Assembly: GCA_943736015.1 (NCBI GenBank)
Contig: OX031071.1
Span: forward strand, 33,760,619-33,824,618
DNA: 64,000 bases
Source: Tridacna crocea
Lineage: Eukaryota > Mollusca > Bivalvia > Cardiida > Cardiidae
Reading direction: 5' to 3'
The notes below the pieces were generated by a model, which was not told where the DNA came from, made no database searches, and saw only the letters and a list, made by a program, of their open reading frames with translations. Below are positions 10,949 to 22,444 of the stretch, one piece after another. Made by a program: the position numbers and the translations under genes. Every line of letters begins with the position of its first letter. The stretch's first letter is position 1.

Positions 10949-11846
10949 AGTCCGTGACAGGTCAGATGTCTTATTTTGTATCATTAAATATGTGAACTGT
11001 AGTTCATCAATGAATCATCCTTTTGGTTATCTGTTATGATGCCAAAGATAAGTTATATGCAGTTCAAGACTAGATTCTTTCCATTCAAACATGAAAATGT
11101 AGATTCCTTGACAATTGTCGTGTCCGTGACAAAGGCCATGGAATTATTAAAAATAGCTAAATAACATTTCGATTGAAGCATAAAAAATAAGCTTATAAAT
11201 TATGCAGTACTTGGCAGTCAATTATGACACATTCTGTTTTTTTTACTGGAGTGCAACCTAAATAAATGCTCACTTTACTGATGTGCAGTGCCACATTAAG
11301 GAATCAGGCTGCAGTTGGAAATCAGTAATTTTGCAAACTAGACTGTGCCATACAAATTTATATAGCTGCAATTGACATTTAGTTTAGAACATAAATGCAT
11401 TGCATTTCACAGTTCTATATTAGAAGACACATGGTTATCTGATGAAGCATACTGCTCTGTCACGGACACTACAAGAAATACAAACATCAAAATATGATGT
11501 AATGTAACAAAATGATTTACATAGGACTTTGGATTATCAATTGAGAATCTTGAGAAGAAAACAGTTGACGTTTCAACAAACAGGACCAGAGCAAATAAAA
11601 AAGACTGACTCGTTGCGTGTATGATTTGCCTGAAAATGCTGCTATTTGGTGGCATCCATTAACTGATATCATCTGCTTCATTCAAGATACAGAGCTTCTC
11701 AATGAAACAGAATGGTAAAAAATTTAATCCAACAAATGCAAAACTAGTCTAAATCATTCTGTTAAGCATATGAAGTACATCTAAGCTTTAAGGCAGACAC
11801 ATGAAAAGTTTGAAGCACTAGTGCTGTTGCTGTAGTGTCCGTGACA
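10949..11846. promoter_or_regulatory. Cluster of TGTCCGTGACA sites, left side
   Basis: The partly dyad motif TGTCCGTGACA (TGTC, three bases, GACA) or a one-base variant occurs at about 10,950, 11,121, 11,459 (opposite strand) and 11,836. Two more copies occur at 16,385 and 16,740 on the far side of the nested element. The positions lie toward the two flanks of the 14 kb insertion, as expected of subterminal transposase-binding sites. That function is inference. Confidence 0.4.
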
Positions 11847-12254
11847 ATCTGATGTTTACAGTTATCAAGACATGGTCACATCAAACAACTTTCAAGTCAA
11901 AAGGCTAGTTTGAATACTGCTTTTGATGCTTTGACTCTTACTTAAAAATCCGTTTGAAGTTTCTCTTTTGCTCCAGTCTTCACTGGTCATTTTTTTTTAA
12001 CATCCAAGTTGGAAGAATTCAACAATGAAAAGCTAGTCAGAGTACAAATGGTCATTAAATGTTGTGATTTATTGACCTATTATTGTAGTTTGTTCCATTC
12101 CTTTTAGATTTAACTAGCATTCTCCCTAAGAATCATGCAGGCCCAGTAGAAATGGTGATAAGTTACTTTTTCAGAATACCAAAAAAAGTTAGTGCAATTG
12201 ATTCCTTTAGTCACAAAAGTTCAAAAGCCAAAGGGAAACTTTTATTGTCATGCT

Positions 12255-13569
12255 GTTACCATGGCAACGGCCACAGAAAGTTTTTGCCCCCTGAGGCATA
12301 TTTTTTGCTTTTTAAAACTTAAAAAAATAAGCACTTTGAAGTTAATACAACATATTTGTCAAGAAAAGTCCAGTCAGTTGTGTTATTATAACATAATCAC
12401 CCATGTATTGGCTTACAATATCAAGAATGCAATAGCAAAAATAAGCTTGCAGAATGTGTTTCTATGGCAACGAACAAAGGTTGAATTTCACATTTCTGCT
12501 GGTGGCTTAAATTGACAAATTTCTATCTCAATTATCTCCTAACAGCAAAGCTAGGATTTAAGGTTTCAATATTGGGCATAAAGACTAATGTATTGGGTCA
12601 CAAATAAAAAAATAAAAAAGGTCAAAATGTTTTTAGGTCAGGCTACCATGGCAACCAAAGTGACAACAGATTTGTAAAATTTGGAAAATGCTGTATTTTA
12701 TGCAAAAAAATGACCACTAAACACAAATATTTGAATGTCAGTTTATACGACATATAAGGTATTAGCACAAATTTGAAAAGCTACAAACAAGATATTTTGG
12801 TTTTGTGTTTAAATTTGGTTTCCATGGCAACCTGAATCTCGACAATGGCATAAAATTGCAATTTTTGCTTATTTTCATGGCAAAATTGTAGAGACTAGAG
12901 TAAGTAAATTGAATAACTCAGGTTTTAGAAATAGCTATCGATTTAACATGTTGTCGATGAAAAAATAAGAATGGGCATATCATATCTTACTCTAGGTAAC
13001 CATGGCAGCCAAAGTGGCAATGTATCGGTAAAATTGAGAAAATACCATTATCTGTCGAATATAATGAACAACAATTTAGAATCTTCATACCCCTCTATAT
13101 ATGGTTCATGGCATGTCAGTTTCATTAGCTCCACTGGCAGAAGGCCAGCGGGCTTATGTCATGGCCAGGTATCTGTCTTGCGTCTGTGTGTCTGTCCGTG
13201 TGTGCGTGTGTGCGTACACGTGCGTGGTACGTGTGTGCATACGTGAAATTTTATTGCAAACATCTTCTCTGAAACCACCCATCCAAATTTGATGAAATTT
13301 CACAGAAATGATCCTGCCATGATCCTCTTCAGAATTTTTTAGAAAGAATTTTAGTCCTTAAAAAACCCTGGTTTCTATGGCAACCTGAATCTCGATACTG
13401 GCATAAAACTGCAATGTTTGCTTATTTTCAAGGAATAATTGTAGAGACAAGAGTAAGTAAACTGAATAACTTTGGTTTTAGAAATACATGTAGCTATTAA
13501 TCTAATGTGTTGTCCATGAAAAAAATAACAATGAGCATATCATATTATAATCCAGGTTACCATGGCAGC
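12255..13569 (-). repeat. Left X-box-like array
   Basis: Sites matching GTTNCCATGGCAAC or one-off variants lie at 12,255, 12,458, 12,642, 12,818, 12,996, 13,371 and 13,556. Steps are mostly 176-203 bp. The flank after the site (CAACCAAAG) is the complement of that in the right array, so this half is inverted relative to it. The block 12,820-13,060 recurs at 13,373-13,620, a higher-order step of about 550 bp. Confidence 0.8.
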
Positions 13570-14150
13570 CAAAGTGGCAACATATCGGTAAAATTGAGAA
13601 AATACAATTATCTATCAAATAGAATGACCAACAATTAAAAATGTTCATACCCCTCTATACATAGTTCCTGGCATGTTAGTTCTCATTCATAAAGTAGCAT
13701 ACATGCTAATTATCTCCCGCCAAAAAGGTGGCTATGTATATTATAATAATAGTAGCCATCCGTCTGTCTGTCTGTCTGTTTGTCTGTCTTTCTGTCTGTC
13801 TATCCATTCTTCCTCCATTCTGTCTATTCCTCTTCGCATCCCAATTTCTTGTATGGAGCACAACTCAAAAACTATTTGAGATATAAAAATGAAACTATAC
13901 AGATAGATAGATCTCATAAAAGAAAAGTGCAGTGCATAAGAACCATTACTCTTGATTGCATATTTTAAGGGTTATTGCCCTTTATTTTCTCACTTAAATT
14001 TTGTCTAGAGCATAACACAAAAACTATTTGAGGAATAAACATGAAACTTCACAGACGGATAGATCTCATCAAAGAGAAGTGTGGTGCATAAGAACCATAA
14101 CTCTTGATTGCATAATTCAAGAATTATTACTCTTTGATATTTTGTTATTT
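13090..14150 (+). repeat. Spacer between arrays: simple repeats and a 150-bp tandem pair
   Basis: It contains a GT-rich run (13,180-13,245), a short repeat with CATCTTCTCTGAAACCACC, and a CTGT-type run (13,757-13,801). It also has two roughly 150 bp units each with CAAAAACTATTTGAG, a GATAGATCTCAT motif and AAGAACCAT (about 13,860-14,120). These look like a dispersed repeat that landed within the element. Part of the left array (13,371-13,569) lies inside this interval. Confidence 0.6.
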
Positions 14151-14183
14151 TCCATACTCTTATGGGGATGAGTTTACTGTTCT

Positions 14184-16179
14184 GTTGCCATGGTAACATT
14201 TTTTTCTGAGGTGTTGAATACTTTTTATCTTTTGTATGTGCATAACATATATTAGTCATTTAAAGTAGGTTTAATTCATTCAGATGCTTCTTGGCTGGAA
14301 GGGGTTAATTTGCTTTGAACAAGCTGTTATTTGTCATGATTCATTGATTTGGTTGCCATGGTAATGACTGGGCCATTATTTTTTTCTTTCACATTTTAAT
14401 ATTGACAAACAGATGTGGGTAATTTAAGTAAGTATTACTTATCAATGTAATCCTTTGTTAATGGGCGTTAGTTTACTTTGAATGTGCTGATTTTTGTTAA
14501 AATCGCAAAATGTTGGATAGTTTGGTTGCCATGGAAACTAATATTTGGATTGTTGCAGAACTTAGATTTTTCTGTATTGGTTGAACAGATGTGGATCCAT
14601 TAAATACATAAATACACTGTAAATATTTTTCCTAGCAGGAGGGAGATAATTTGCTCTAAAATTGCCACTTTTTTTAAGGAACACTGACGGGTCAATAGTT
14701 TTGTTGCCACGGTTACAACAATTATTAACATCTTGAGTTTTTTCATTGTTGGCTGTGAAAAATCAGATGTTGCTCGTTTAGGCACTATATATATTTTTCA
14801 TATGCAGCTTTGCTGTCAGAAGATAATTTGGCTTGAAAATCTTCAAAATTTGAAGTTTGAAAAATTGGTTTCTATGGCTAAACTTTTGTTGCTATGCAAC
14901 ACAATGCAAGTGACATTTTATATTTTTCTATATTTTCCTATGTAATTTCGAGTACTACTCATGCCGTCCTTTTGACATAAGTAGTAGTATAGATAATCTA
15001 AAAGGGCAGTAGTTTTCTTTGAATGTGCTGATTTTTGCTAAAATCGCGAACTGTTGGTTAGTTTGGTTGCCATGGTAACTAATATTTGGATTGTTGCAGA
15101 ACTTAATTTTGTCTTTATTGGTTGAACAGATGTAGATCATTTAATACATAAATTCACTGTAAATATTTCTCTTTGCAGAAGGGAATTAATTTGCGTTGAA
15201 ATTGCCACTTTTTTGCAAAATCACTGACGGGTCAATAGTTTTGTTGCTATGGTTACAAAAATTATATATATTTTGAGTTTTTTTATTGTTGGCTTTGAAA
15301 AATCAGATGTTGCTCGTTTGGGTACTATATGTATTTTTCATATGCACCTTTGCTGTTAGAAGATAATTTGGTTTGAAAATGTTCAAAATTGGAAGTTTGA
15401 AAAACTGGTTTCTATGGCTAAACTTATGTTGCTATGCAACACAATGCAAGTGACATTTTTTTTATTTTTCTATGTAATTTCAAGTACTACTCATGTCCTC
15501 CTTTTAACATATCTTTTAAGTAATAGTATAGATTATCTAAATGGGCAGTAGTTTACTTTGAATGTGCTGATTTTGTTAAAGTCGCAAACTGTTGGATAGT
15601 TTGGTTGCCATGGTAACTAATGTTTGGATTGTTGCAGAACTTTTTTTTTTCTTTATTGGTTGAACAGATGTGGATCATTTAATATGTAAATTCACTGTAA
15701 ATATTTCTCTTTGCAGAAGGTAGATAATTTGCTTTGAAATTGACACTTTTTAGCAAAATCACTGATGGGTCAATACTTTTGTTGCCATGGTAACAAAAAT
15801 TATAAACATTTTGAGTTTTTTTATTGTTGGCCGTGAAAAATCAAATGTTGCTCATTTAGGCCCTATATGTATTTTTCATATGCACCTTTGCTGTTAGAAG
15901 ATAATTTGGTTTGAAAATGTTCAAAATTGGAAGTTTGAAAAACTGGTTTCTATGGCTAAACTTATGTTGCTATGCAACACAATGCAAGTAACATTTTCCA
16001 TTTTACAATGTAATTTTGAGTACTACTCATGTCCTTTTTGTAATATAAGAAGTAGTTTAGATAATCTAAATAATAATGATTTGTCAAAAACCACCCTAAA
16101 AAGTGTCATTTTTCAATTTTTTGACTGACAACTTTCGACCAATTTCCGTGAAATTTTGATTTCTAGTTTCCATGGTAAC
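14184..16179 (+). repeat. Right X-box-like array with 540-bp higher-order repeat
   Basis: GTTGCCATGGTAAC or close variants occur at 14,184, 14,352, 14,525, 14,703, 15,066, 15,243, 15,604, 15,781 and 16,166. Weaker forms occur near 14,868, 14,889, 15,407 and 15,430. Three consecutive 540 bp blocks begin with TTTGAATGTGCTGATTTT at about 14,477, 15,017 and 15,558. Each block contains three subunits of about 180 bp. Confidence 0.85.
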
Positions 16180-17410
16180 CACTGTCAGGAAATGGGAATG
16201 CTTTGTTTTGGGAAAGTTTTTCATCAAGTCTGATGGAATGAGGGTAAAACCAATGAATTCTGTGACTAGTCACTTATCACCATCTGCATGATTCTTAGGG
16301 AGAATGCTAGTTAATGCTGTAAAAAATGATCTGACCTGAAAATGAGCTTAGAGTAAATAAACGCACTGCTACCTACGCTTGTAGTGTCCGTGACAGATTG
16401 ATGAAAAAAATTGTTAGTAGCAGATATCAGAGCCACAAGAACCCAAAATATGCAATTTCTAAATAGATAAATGCCTGAAAAGTTCAAAAATAACTAAGAT
16501 TTGGAGCATTGCCTCCTGTTATATACAAAAAAAAAGATTGGAACATGGTAACAGTAAAATGCATGAAAGGACTGATTTGGTTTATTTTTGAAATAGCCAT
16601 AAAGCTATAGTAGGTTAAAACAAAATCCAAATTTTCATATTGTCTTAATCATACTTTCAAACTCATACATATTCTTTAAGATAACTGTTCCTTTTGGTGC
16701 TTTGAGGCCTCATAAATTATACATAAGACCCTTCAGTAATGTCCGTGACAATTAGGCGGTACATACATTCAAATGAAAATTATGATGAAGAGCATGGAGT
16801 CTAAGTCATGAAATTGCCAGGAAAGCTGCTCGATGTATTAAAAAACAATGTTTTGAAAATTCCTCCAGTTTTCTTAAAACTTTATTTTTTGTCTATGTGC
16901 AAGGTTCTATGAACACCTGGGCCCGGTTTCACGAAAAAACTTAAGTCCGTACTCAACTCAACTGAGTTTACAGGCTTAAGTTCGTTAATTTGCCGAGTTG
17001 AGTCTGAAACGTTGAGTGCGTTTCACGAACGCGTTCTCAGCTGAGTCGCTCATTTCGATGAATTTTTAAACGTCTTAAGCGGTATTTTTGCTACTCTCCA
17101 ATAGTCGAAGTAATAAACTGTAAAAGTTCGGGAACCACTGTCAATATCGCAGTCGTCTGCAATAAAATAAACCAATATTTTCGCATGAAAAACGTACATG
17201 TAGTTGTAAAAAACTATTTTACGGAATTCAATCCGTGTATTCATGCATCGGTATGCACTTCAATGTCGTAAAAGAACTGCATCGCTGTGGTTCTAGTCAA
17301 AATTTATTGAAATTGTTTCATGTTTGAGACCAAAAAACGAGGAAATAAAAAGGGATATCGTTGAGTGCTCTTACTCCAGTGTCCTTGAACCGATGATTTT
17401 TTTTTTGTTT

Positions 17411-17570
17411 ACATAGAGAATACGTACCTAGTGTTGTAGAATATCAAAAATATCTAACGAGGTTGGGAGAATTGATAATTGTCGAGCCTTGGCGAGACAA
17501 TTATCAATTCTCACAACCGAGTTAGATATTTTTGATATTCTACAACACTAGGTACGTATTCTATTTATCT
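17411..17570. mobile_element. Foldback element, near-perfect 160-bp palindrome
   Basis: Arms run from AGAATACGTACCTAGTGTTG inward to GAATTGATAATTGTC. A loop of about 10 bases (GAGCCTTGGC) follows, then the complement. Only a few mismatches separate the arms, so it is young or maintained by conversion. The outer right flank ATTTATCTTTCAAC has a complementary partner at 19,284-19,298, hinting at a larger element. Confidence 0.8.
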
Positions 17571-18089
17571 TTCAACGTCTGATTGGTCGGTTTTTGTTAT
17601 TCCTGTTTATTATTCAACAAGAAAAAACACGAATTTATCGCTATATGCAAATTAGCTAATGATACAGCACGCGCTTTTAATCTAATACACAAACAATTTA
17701 CTCATAGACGTACAAGCCTGCACAAAGAAAGAAGTTCAAGATGTTTCTTCGTTTTTGTACACAGTCAAACGTTTTCAAAAAAACAAACCGACAGAAATTG
17801 AATTTTTGTCAATATTGTAACAGAAATCAAGTTTGCATTTGACCAGAAATACGTTGGATAAGCCGTCGCTTAAAAAAAATATGTCACAGGTAACCGGCAA
17901 ACTGTTTGTGTACTTTCAAACGGTCGTGTAGTACAAACCGTTGAATTTTAAACGCAGGAGAAAAGTACATAGAGTTTTTGACAATTCTATCGATCAGATA
18001 AGATTATGATATGGATACACATTTAATGTGCCGACGTTTAAGACGGTTCCGTAGAACATTGGAGTTGTCACACTGCTATTCCTAGTGGA

Positions 18090-19140
18090 GATATTCAAGT
18101 TTGGAATATGCAGCTATTCGGGTATGGCGGATGGAGTTACTTGGCCTTCACACACTGGATTTTCATGGACTCTAGCTTCATTTGCAAATGCGAATTGATT
18201 GGAAAGCTGAGATTGGGCTGTGGAGATTATAGACACGCTATTACCGGGTGGGGGACAGTGATTTTCAAGACCTGACAGCCGGTGAAAGGTACGTGTCGCC
18301 GCTGTTTGTGTTTGCCAAAATGTTTGACCATATTTTATTCCGTTTCCACGATATTTTCTACACGTTTCAAACTACTTTCAAGATGCGCGTTGAATTTGAT
18401 TTGTCATCTGCAAATGATATCAATTTGGACTGTTGTATAATTTTTGTAAAGAGTTACATTACGTATTTTTTCTCTGATATATTGAAAACAATGTGGGAAA
18501 TGGATAAAATGTGCACAACAATTTTTTTTCATCCTCCTCCTTGTACTGTTTAAAAACCTTTCTTCCCTATGGTGGATAATTTGGAATTGTGTGCTAAAGG
18601 GATAAATTATTTTGAAGTATATACGAGAAAGAAAATCAAATATGCCAACATATAGAATATCAAGGAAACTCTCCCCTCGAGTAGATTTGCCACTCTCATA
18701 GTCACTGTGCTATTCTGTAAATCTTCATTCAGAAAATCAAGAAAATGTGCTCATAACAAGACAATTTTCCATTAATGCAATGCTTTCTACTGTAAAAGTC
18801 TGCTTACTGTGTAAAAGACATAATTATGATGTAAAGGGTTACTCTGCTGATTTTCTTTCCCATAATTAGGCATTCAATTTATAATTTCTTTTTTCTAATT
18901 TCAGTGCAAGACAACTCAAAATTTTAACTGAAATAAGGCATGGAGTTATGGAAGAAGTTTTAGTAAACATTTAAAGATTTTGGAAGACAGTCAGCGTTTT
19001 ACCTGCCTACAGAACTACACCAGACCTGCAGTGTGACATATTCTGTATTTGTTTAATTCAGATAAAGACAACAAAAGTACTGTTTTTGTTCTATAGATTT
19101 TGTTTTCTAGCGACTGTTGTCTTGCTTGGATTTGTGTAAT
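18090..19140 (+). other. Possible decayed transcribed region, unassigned
   Basis: A candidate donor GAAAG followed by GTACGT lies near 18,285, and a pyrimidine-rich acceptor ending in TTTCAG near 18,903. The sequence between carries a decayed MITE A. No conserved protein could be read. It could be a relic of a gene carried by the surrounding GGGCCC element or mere coincidence. Confidence 0.15.
18340..18530 (+). mobile_element. TTAA-MITE A fragments
   Basis: A right half (about 18,340-18,454, with GTCATCTGCAAATGATATC and GTAAAGAGTTA) is followed by a left-centre piece (18,480-18,530, with GAAAACAATGTGGGAAATGG). Confidence 0.65.
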
Positions 19141-19307
19141 GACAAAATGTCAACAAGAGGTCATGTTTTAGGTCGAAAGTAGTTCCAGCATGTGCTATAA
19201 ATATCCGTGGTATATCATTGTTCTAAAAATAACCGTGGTATATCAAAAAAATATATCATGGGTGATATTGCATGGATATTCGCGTAGTTGAAAGATAAAT
19301 TACATTT

Positions 19308-19440
19308 CGTAAAGCACATAGTTTGATGACGTCACACAGTATAAATTTGTGCTCGTAACCCTTACCGATAATCGAATGTTTTATAGATCTAGTTCTTTAA
19401 TTTCAGACAAACTGACTTTTTAAAAATAATCAATCAATTA
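19308..19440 (+). repeat. Direct repeat with CRE-type palindrome, copy 1
   Basis: The segment with CGTAAAGCACAT, GATGACGTCAC and CTCGTAACCCTTACC recurs in the same orientation at about 24,052-24,165. Both carry the TGACGTCA palindrome. Just upstream, CCGTGGTATATCA occurs twice (19,207 and 19,239). Confidence 0.7.
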
Positions 19441-19907
19441 ATTGATTTAAAATTGGCATCATTTTTCATAAATGTAAATCCAAATAATTTTCCTTCACAA
19501 AAAAATGCCAAGATCTACGACTTTATGCTTTAAATACTACTGAATGAACGGAATTAGGTCACGCCAGGTTTACTCAAGAAGGCCGACGGCATGTCTAGTT
19601 ATTTATGCACATTGAACAGGGAAATTGCTATCCAAGTGTTTTTTTTTGTGTGTGTGAAAGTCATCAGAAATTTTTTTTTATGAGGGCAAGTAATTTCTAG
19701 CTCAAGTTCCTATCTAAATTCTTCATTGCATTATGTTGTTTCCTTATCATCACGGAAAACGAGCACTCGAGGCTATACGTGCAGGATTCGCACCGATTCA
19801 CTTTATAATAGTGGGGACTATTCCACAAGAATTAATAGTATCTTGTTAAACTGACCACAATGCACTAAATACATAGGCGGGATGTCAAAGTGCCAGTGAG
19901 GTTCGCT

Positions 19908-20035
19908 GCCCGGATAGCTCAGTGGTTAGCGTTTCTAACTCATGACCTGATGGTTGTGAGTTCGATATCACGTTGAAGCATACTTTCTTCCGCCGAATTT
20001 TCGCTTCTAACGCATGTGAGAACACGTTTAAGCCT
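19908..20035 (+). mobile_element. tRNA-derived SINE
   Basis: A tRNA-like head begins GCCCGGATAGCTCAGTGG, with a Pol III A box TAGCTCAGTGG (19,915-19,925) fitting consensus. A CTCATGA anticodon-like loop and a B box GTTCGATAT with one mismatch follow. The body has no coding content. It is not a functional tRNA because the arms do not close properly. Confidence 0.75.
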
Positions 20036-20057
20036 TCATCGTTCAATCCACAGTTTA

Positions 20058-20250
20058 AATGACCCTTGGAAAAAAGCTATTGAAATCACGGTTGGAAAGT
20101 AAAAAATGCTGACGAGCAGTATTTTCTCCTTTTGTTTGAATGTTTTCTACGTAATTAAAAAGAGAAATTATCATTTTATCGACATATATTTTGTTATCTG
20201 TGGTTTTTTATGCTCTCAGTAAGGTCCGGCTAGGATTTTTTTGTTTGGTA
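20058..20250 (+). mobile_element. TTAA-MITE A, decayed
   Basis: It retains ATGACCCTTGGAAAAAAGC, a decayed palindrome and GTTTGGTAATTTT at the right. The region just downstream (20,260-20,420) contains GATCAGTCTG and CTTGATCCACAC, matching family B. Confidence 0.55.
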
Positions 20251-20833
20251 ATTTTTTTTTTCAGTCTCGGGGGGAAAAAGGAAAATATCAATATGATTTC
20301 AAAAGCATCTAATAATATTATTTACACAAAACAACAGTATAGATATAAGATCAGTCTGTATATTCTATGCAATCTGAACTTGATCCACACTATCTGTAAA
20401 AGGTAGTTTGATCCTCAGTTAATTGTCCATAAAACTGGAGATCTAGCTGACTGGACAAATGCAAGTAACTTACTCAAACATGGCATATACTTATAGCAGA
20501 GCAAAACATGATTTTTCAACAGCATCAAAAAATAATAAGATAACACCAAAAAATAATTTAGAAGCACAATCTCTTTTTGAAGCTAACAGCCTACCAGGCA
20601 TAAAAATTGCAGTTGAAGAGGATTGACAATATAAATTTGATGTGAGTCAGTGTCAAAAACAATAATATGAAGTTTGTTTTTCTGTAACAAGTCATTACTA
20701 ATGATTGTACACACAAAATGTTTGTAATAAACTGGGCAAATATCCAAATTGTCAAAATTGCATGCACTGAAATTTACAAATATCTTTAATGGTACCCCTA
20801 GATACAATTTAAACTTTTATCTAGGAAACACTG

Positions 20834-20985
20834 TTGATTGATATAAGGATTGAATGGGGTTTAACGCCACTTTCAATATTACTTCAGTCATATCACAGAG
20901 ACAGCTCACATATTTGTGCATTTCCTGTGTTTTACCAGTTCTGTGCTAGAGGTTTGGAGTGTCTTGCCCAAGGACACTCTCACGA
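20834..20985 (+). repeat. Dispersed repeat with GGGGTTTAACGCCAC
   Basis: A SINE-like segment containing GGGGTTTAACGCCACTTTC, CAGTCATATCACAGAGACAG and a GTCTTGCCCAAGGACAC motif. A related segment lies at 36,560-36,760. I recall this as a very common molluscan repeat. Confidence 0.55.
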
Positions 20986-20989
20986 AAAG

Positions 20990-21156
20990 AAAACAGTATT
21001 GGAAAAGGAAAAAATTCATGACTGGCATTTTCTTCTTTTCCAACAATATCTTTTAACCCATGAAAAAGAAAAATCATCATTTTATCACTAGTTAATTGGT
21101 TGTCTGCAAATTTTTTCACTGTTCCCATGTAAGGTTTTGTCCTTTGCTAAAGTGTT
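20990..21156 (+). mobile_element. TTAA-MITE A, left end missing
   Basis: The palindrome centre is decayed (CATGACTGGCATTTTC). The right half ends in GCTAAAGTGTTAA. It is followed at 21,180-21,335 by a decayed family B segment with GATCTTGATCTAC. Confidence 0.65.
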
Positions 21157-21718
21157 AAATCAAATGGATTTTGCCAGTCTGGAATAAAAAGGACAATAGC
21201 AATAACATTTCCAAGGTCTCTGCCATAAGACAAAAGAACACTATAGACCAAAGATCAGAGAGTATATTCTTTGCAATCTGATCTTGATCTACTTTGTCAA
21301 CGGGAGTCTGACTTGAGCTTATGGTCCTTTAAAAAAGGAATGTGTAGTTGAATGGACATTTGCACCTTAATTACTTTTTCACTAGCAGATTATTTGATAG
21401 AATATGGTGGTATGTTTTCCTATATTTAAGTGGTTTATATAGCTTGGATTTAAAAAAGAGCATTTATGGCACAAATGATATAATTGTTCAAGGATCTTTT
21501 ACCACTTATGACTGGCAACTGACTAATACACAGAAGTTCAATTGATTGAATGTAAATTCTGCAATGGCTGTCCATTTGAACTCCTCATGACACCAAAGGA
21601 CCAGTCTGAAGAGAAGTTAGTCTTGTACTGACCAGATATCGTCATACTGTACTGTACTGCCATTGTTTTTACCTATTTAAAACAAGAAATTAAACCTTTA
21701 AAGGGTGAAAATTCATTG

Positions 21719-21932
21719 TTACCAAACAACTCTGCTATAGCAATCCTAGGAGGGACTTTCTAAACATTGTGAGAAAAGAGGAAACTGCTGGTAACCAACA
21801 TTTTCTCCATGACCCACAATATTCAATTCCTTCTAAGATTGTTTTTATCATTTGAGCCCCACTTTAATATGCTGTCTGAAAATCCTTTCAATTTGATCCA
21901 GTCCTAAAATTTTTATTTGGTATAGAGTTGAG
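21719..21932 (+). mobile_element. TTAA-MITE A, diverged
   Basis: CCAAACAACTCTG through a decayed palindrome (GAGGAAACTGCTGGTAACC) to GGTATAGAGTTGA. Both TTAA termini have decayed. The preceding 21,345-21,718 holds nothing recognised. Confidence 0.65.
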
Positions 21933-22217
21933 TGATGGATGTTATCTCTAAATGGCAATTGCAGAGATCTATCCAGTTCACTTTAAAGAGTAAACTAGAT
22001 GCTTTCTAACATGTGTGAAATTTTGCCTTTGTACACAAAAATCAGTCTGTATGCTCATGCAATCCTTCTCTAATCTGTCAAGTTTTAGTTTCAAACTTTT
22101 ACTCCTTTGAGAAATTTATCACAGAAAAAGTCTACTGAAAGTTATAAATTGAAAATGATACAGAAAACTGTATAGATATGGCGGTCAAGGTTATGGATAA
22201 TGCATTGGAATATCCTT

Positions 22218-22444
22218 TTAACCCATTACCACACAATCGCTACTTTTGACGACCCTGAGAAAGAAGCCTTTATAAAACATTGTGGGAAAAGGAGAAATAA
22301 TGGTAACCAGCATTTTCTCCTTTTCCCACAATGTTTTCTACCCTTCACTAAACAAATTTCAAATTTCAATCACTTTTATTTTGTCGTCTGCAAATGCTTT
22401 CAATTTGGACCAGTCTAAAATATTGTTGTTTGGTAATGGGTTAA
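22218..22444 (+). mobile_element. TTAA-MITE A, near-consensus copy
   Basis: TTAA at 22,218-22,221 and 22,441-22,444, with CCCATTACCA and TGGTAATGGG inner ends. The palindrome is almost intact. A 65-codon frame inside matches frames in other copies of the element. Confidence 0.92.

Larger units (their letters stand above)
12110..16314. mobile_element. 4.2 kb TTAA-flanked element carrying X-box-like arrays
   Basis: Inverted ends CTAGCATTCTCCCTAAGAAT (continuing CATGCAG, 27 bp identical) are bordered by TTAA at 12,110-12,113 and 16,311-16,314. The interior is two opposed arrays of about 175-180 bp units, each unit holding a GTTGCCATGGTAAC-like palindrome. The arrays are separated by simple repeats and a tandem repeat block. 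No transposase frame was found. The longest frame (12,192-12,515, 107 codons) crosses array units and is unlikely to be a gene. Confidence 0.8.
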
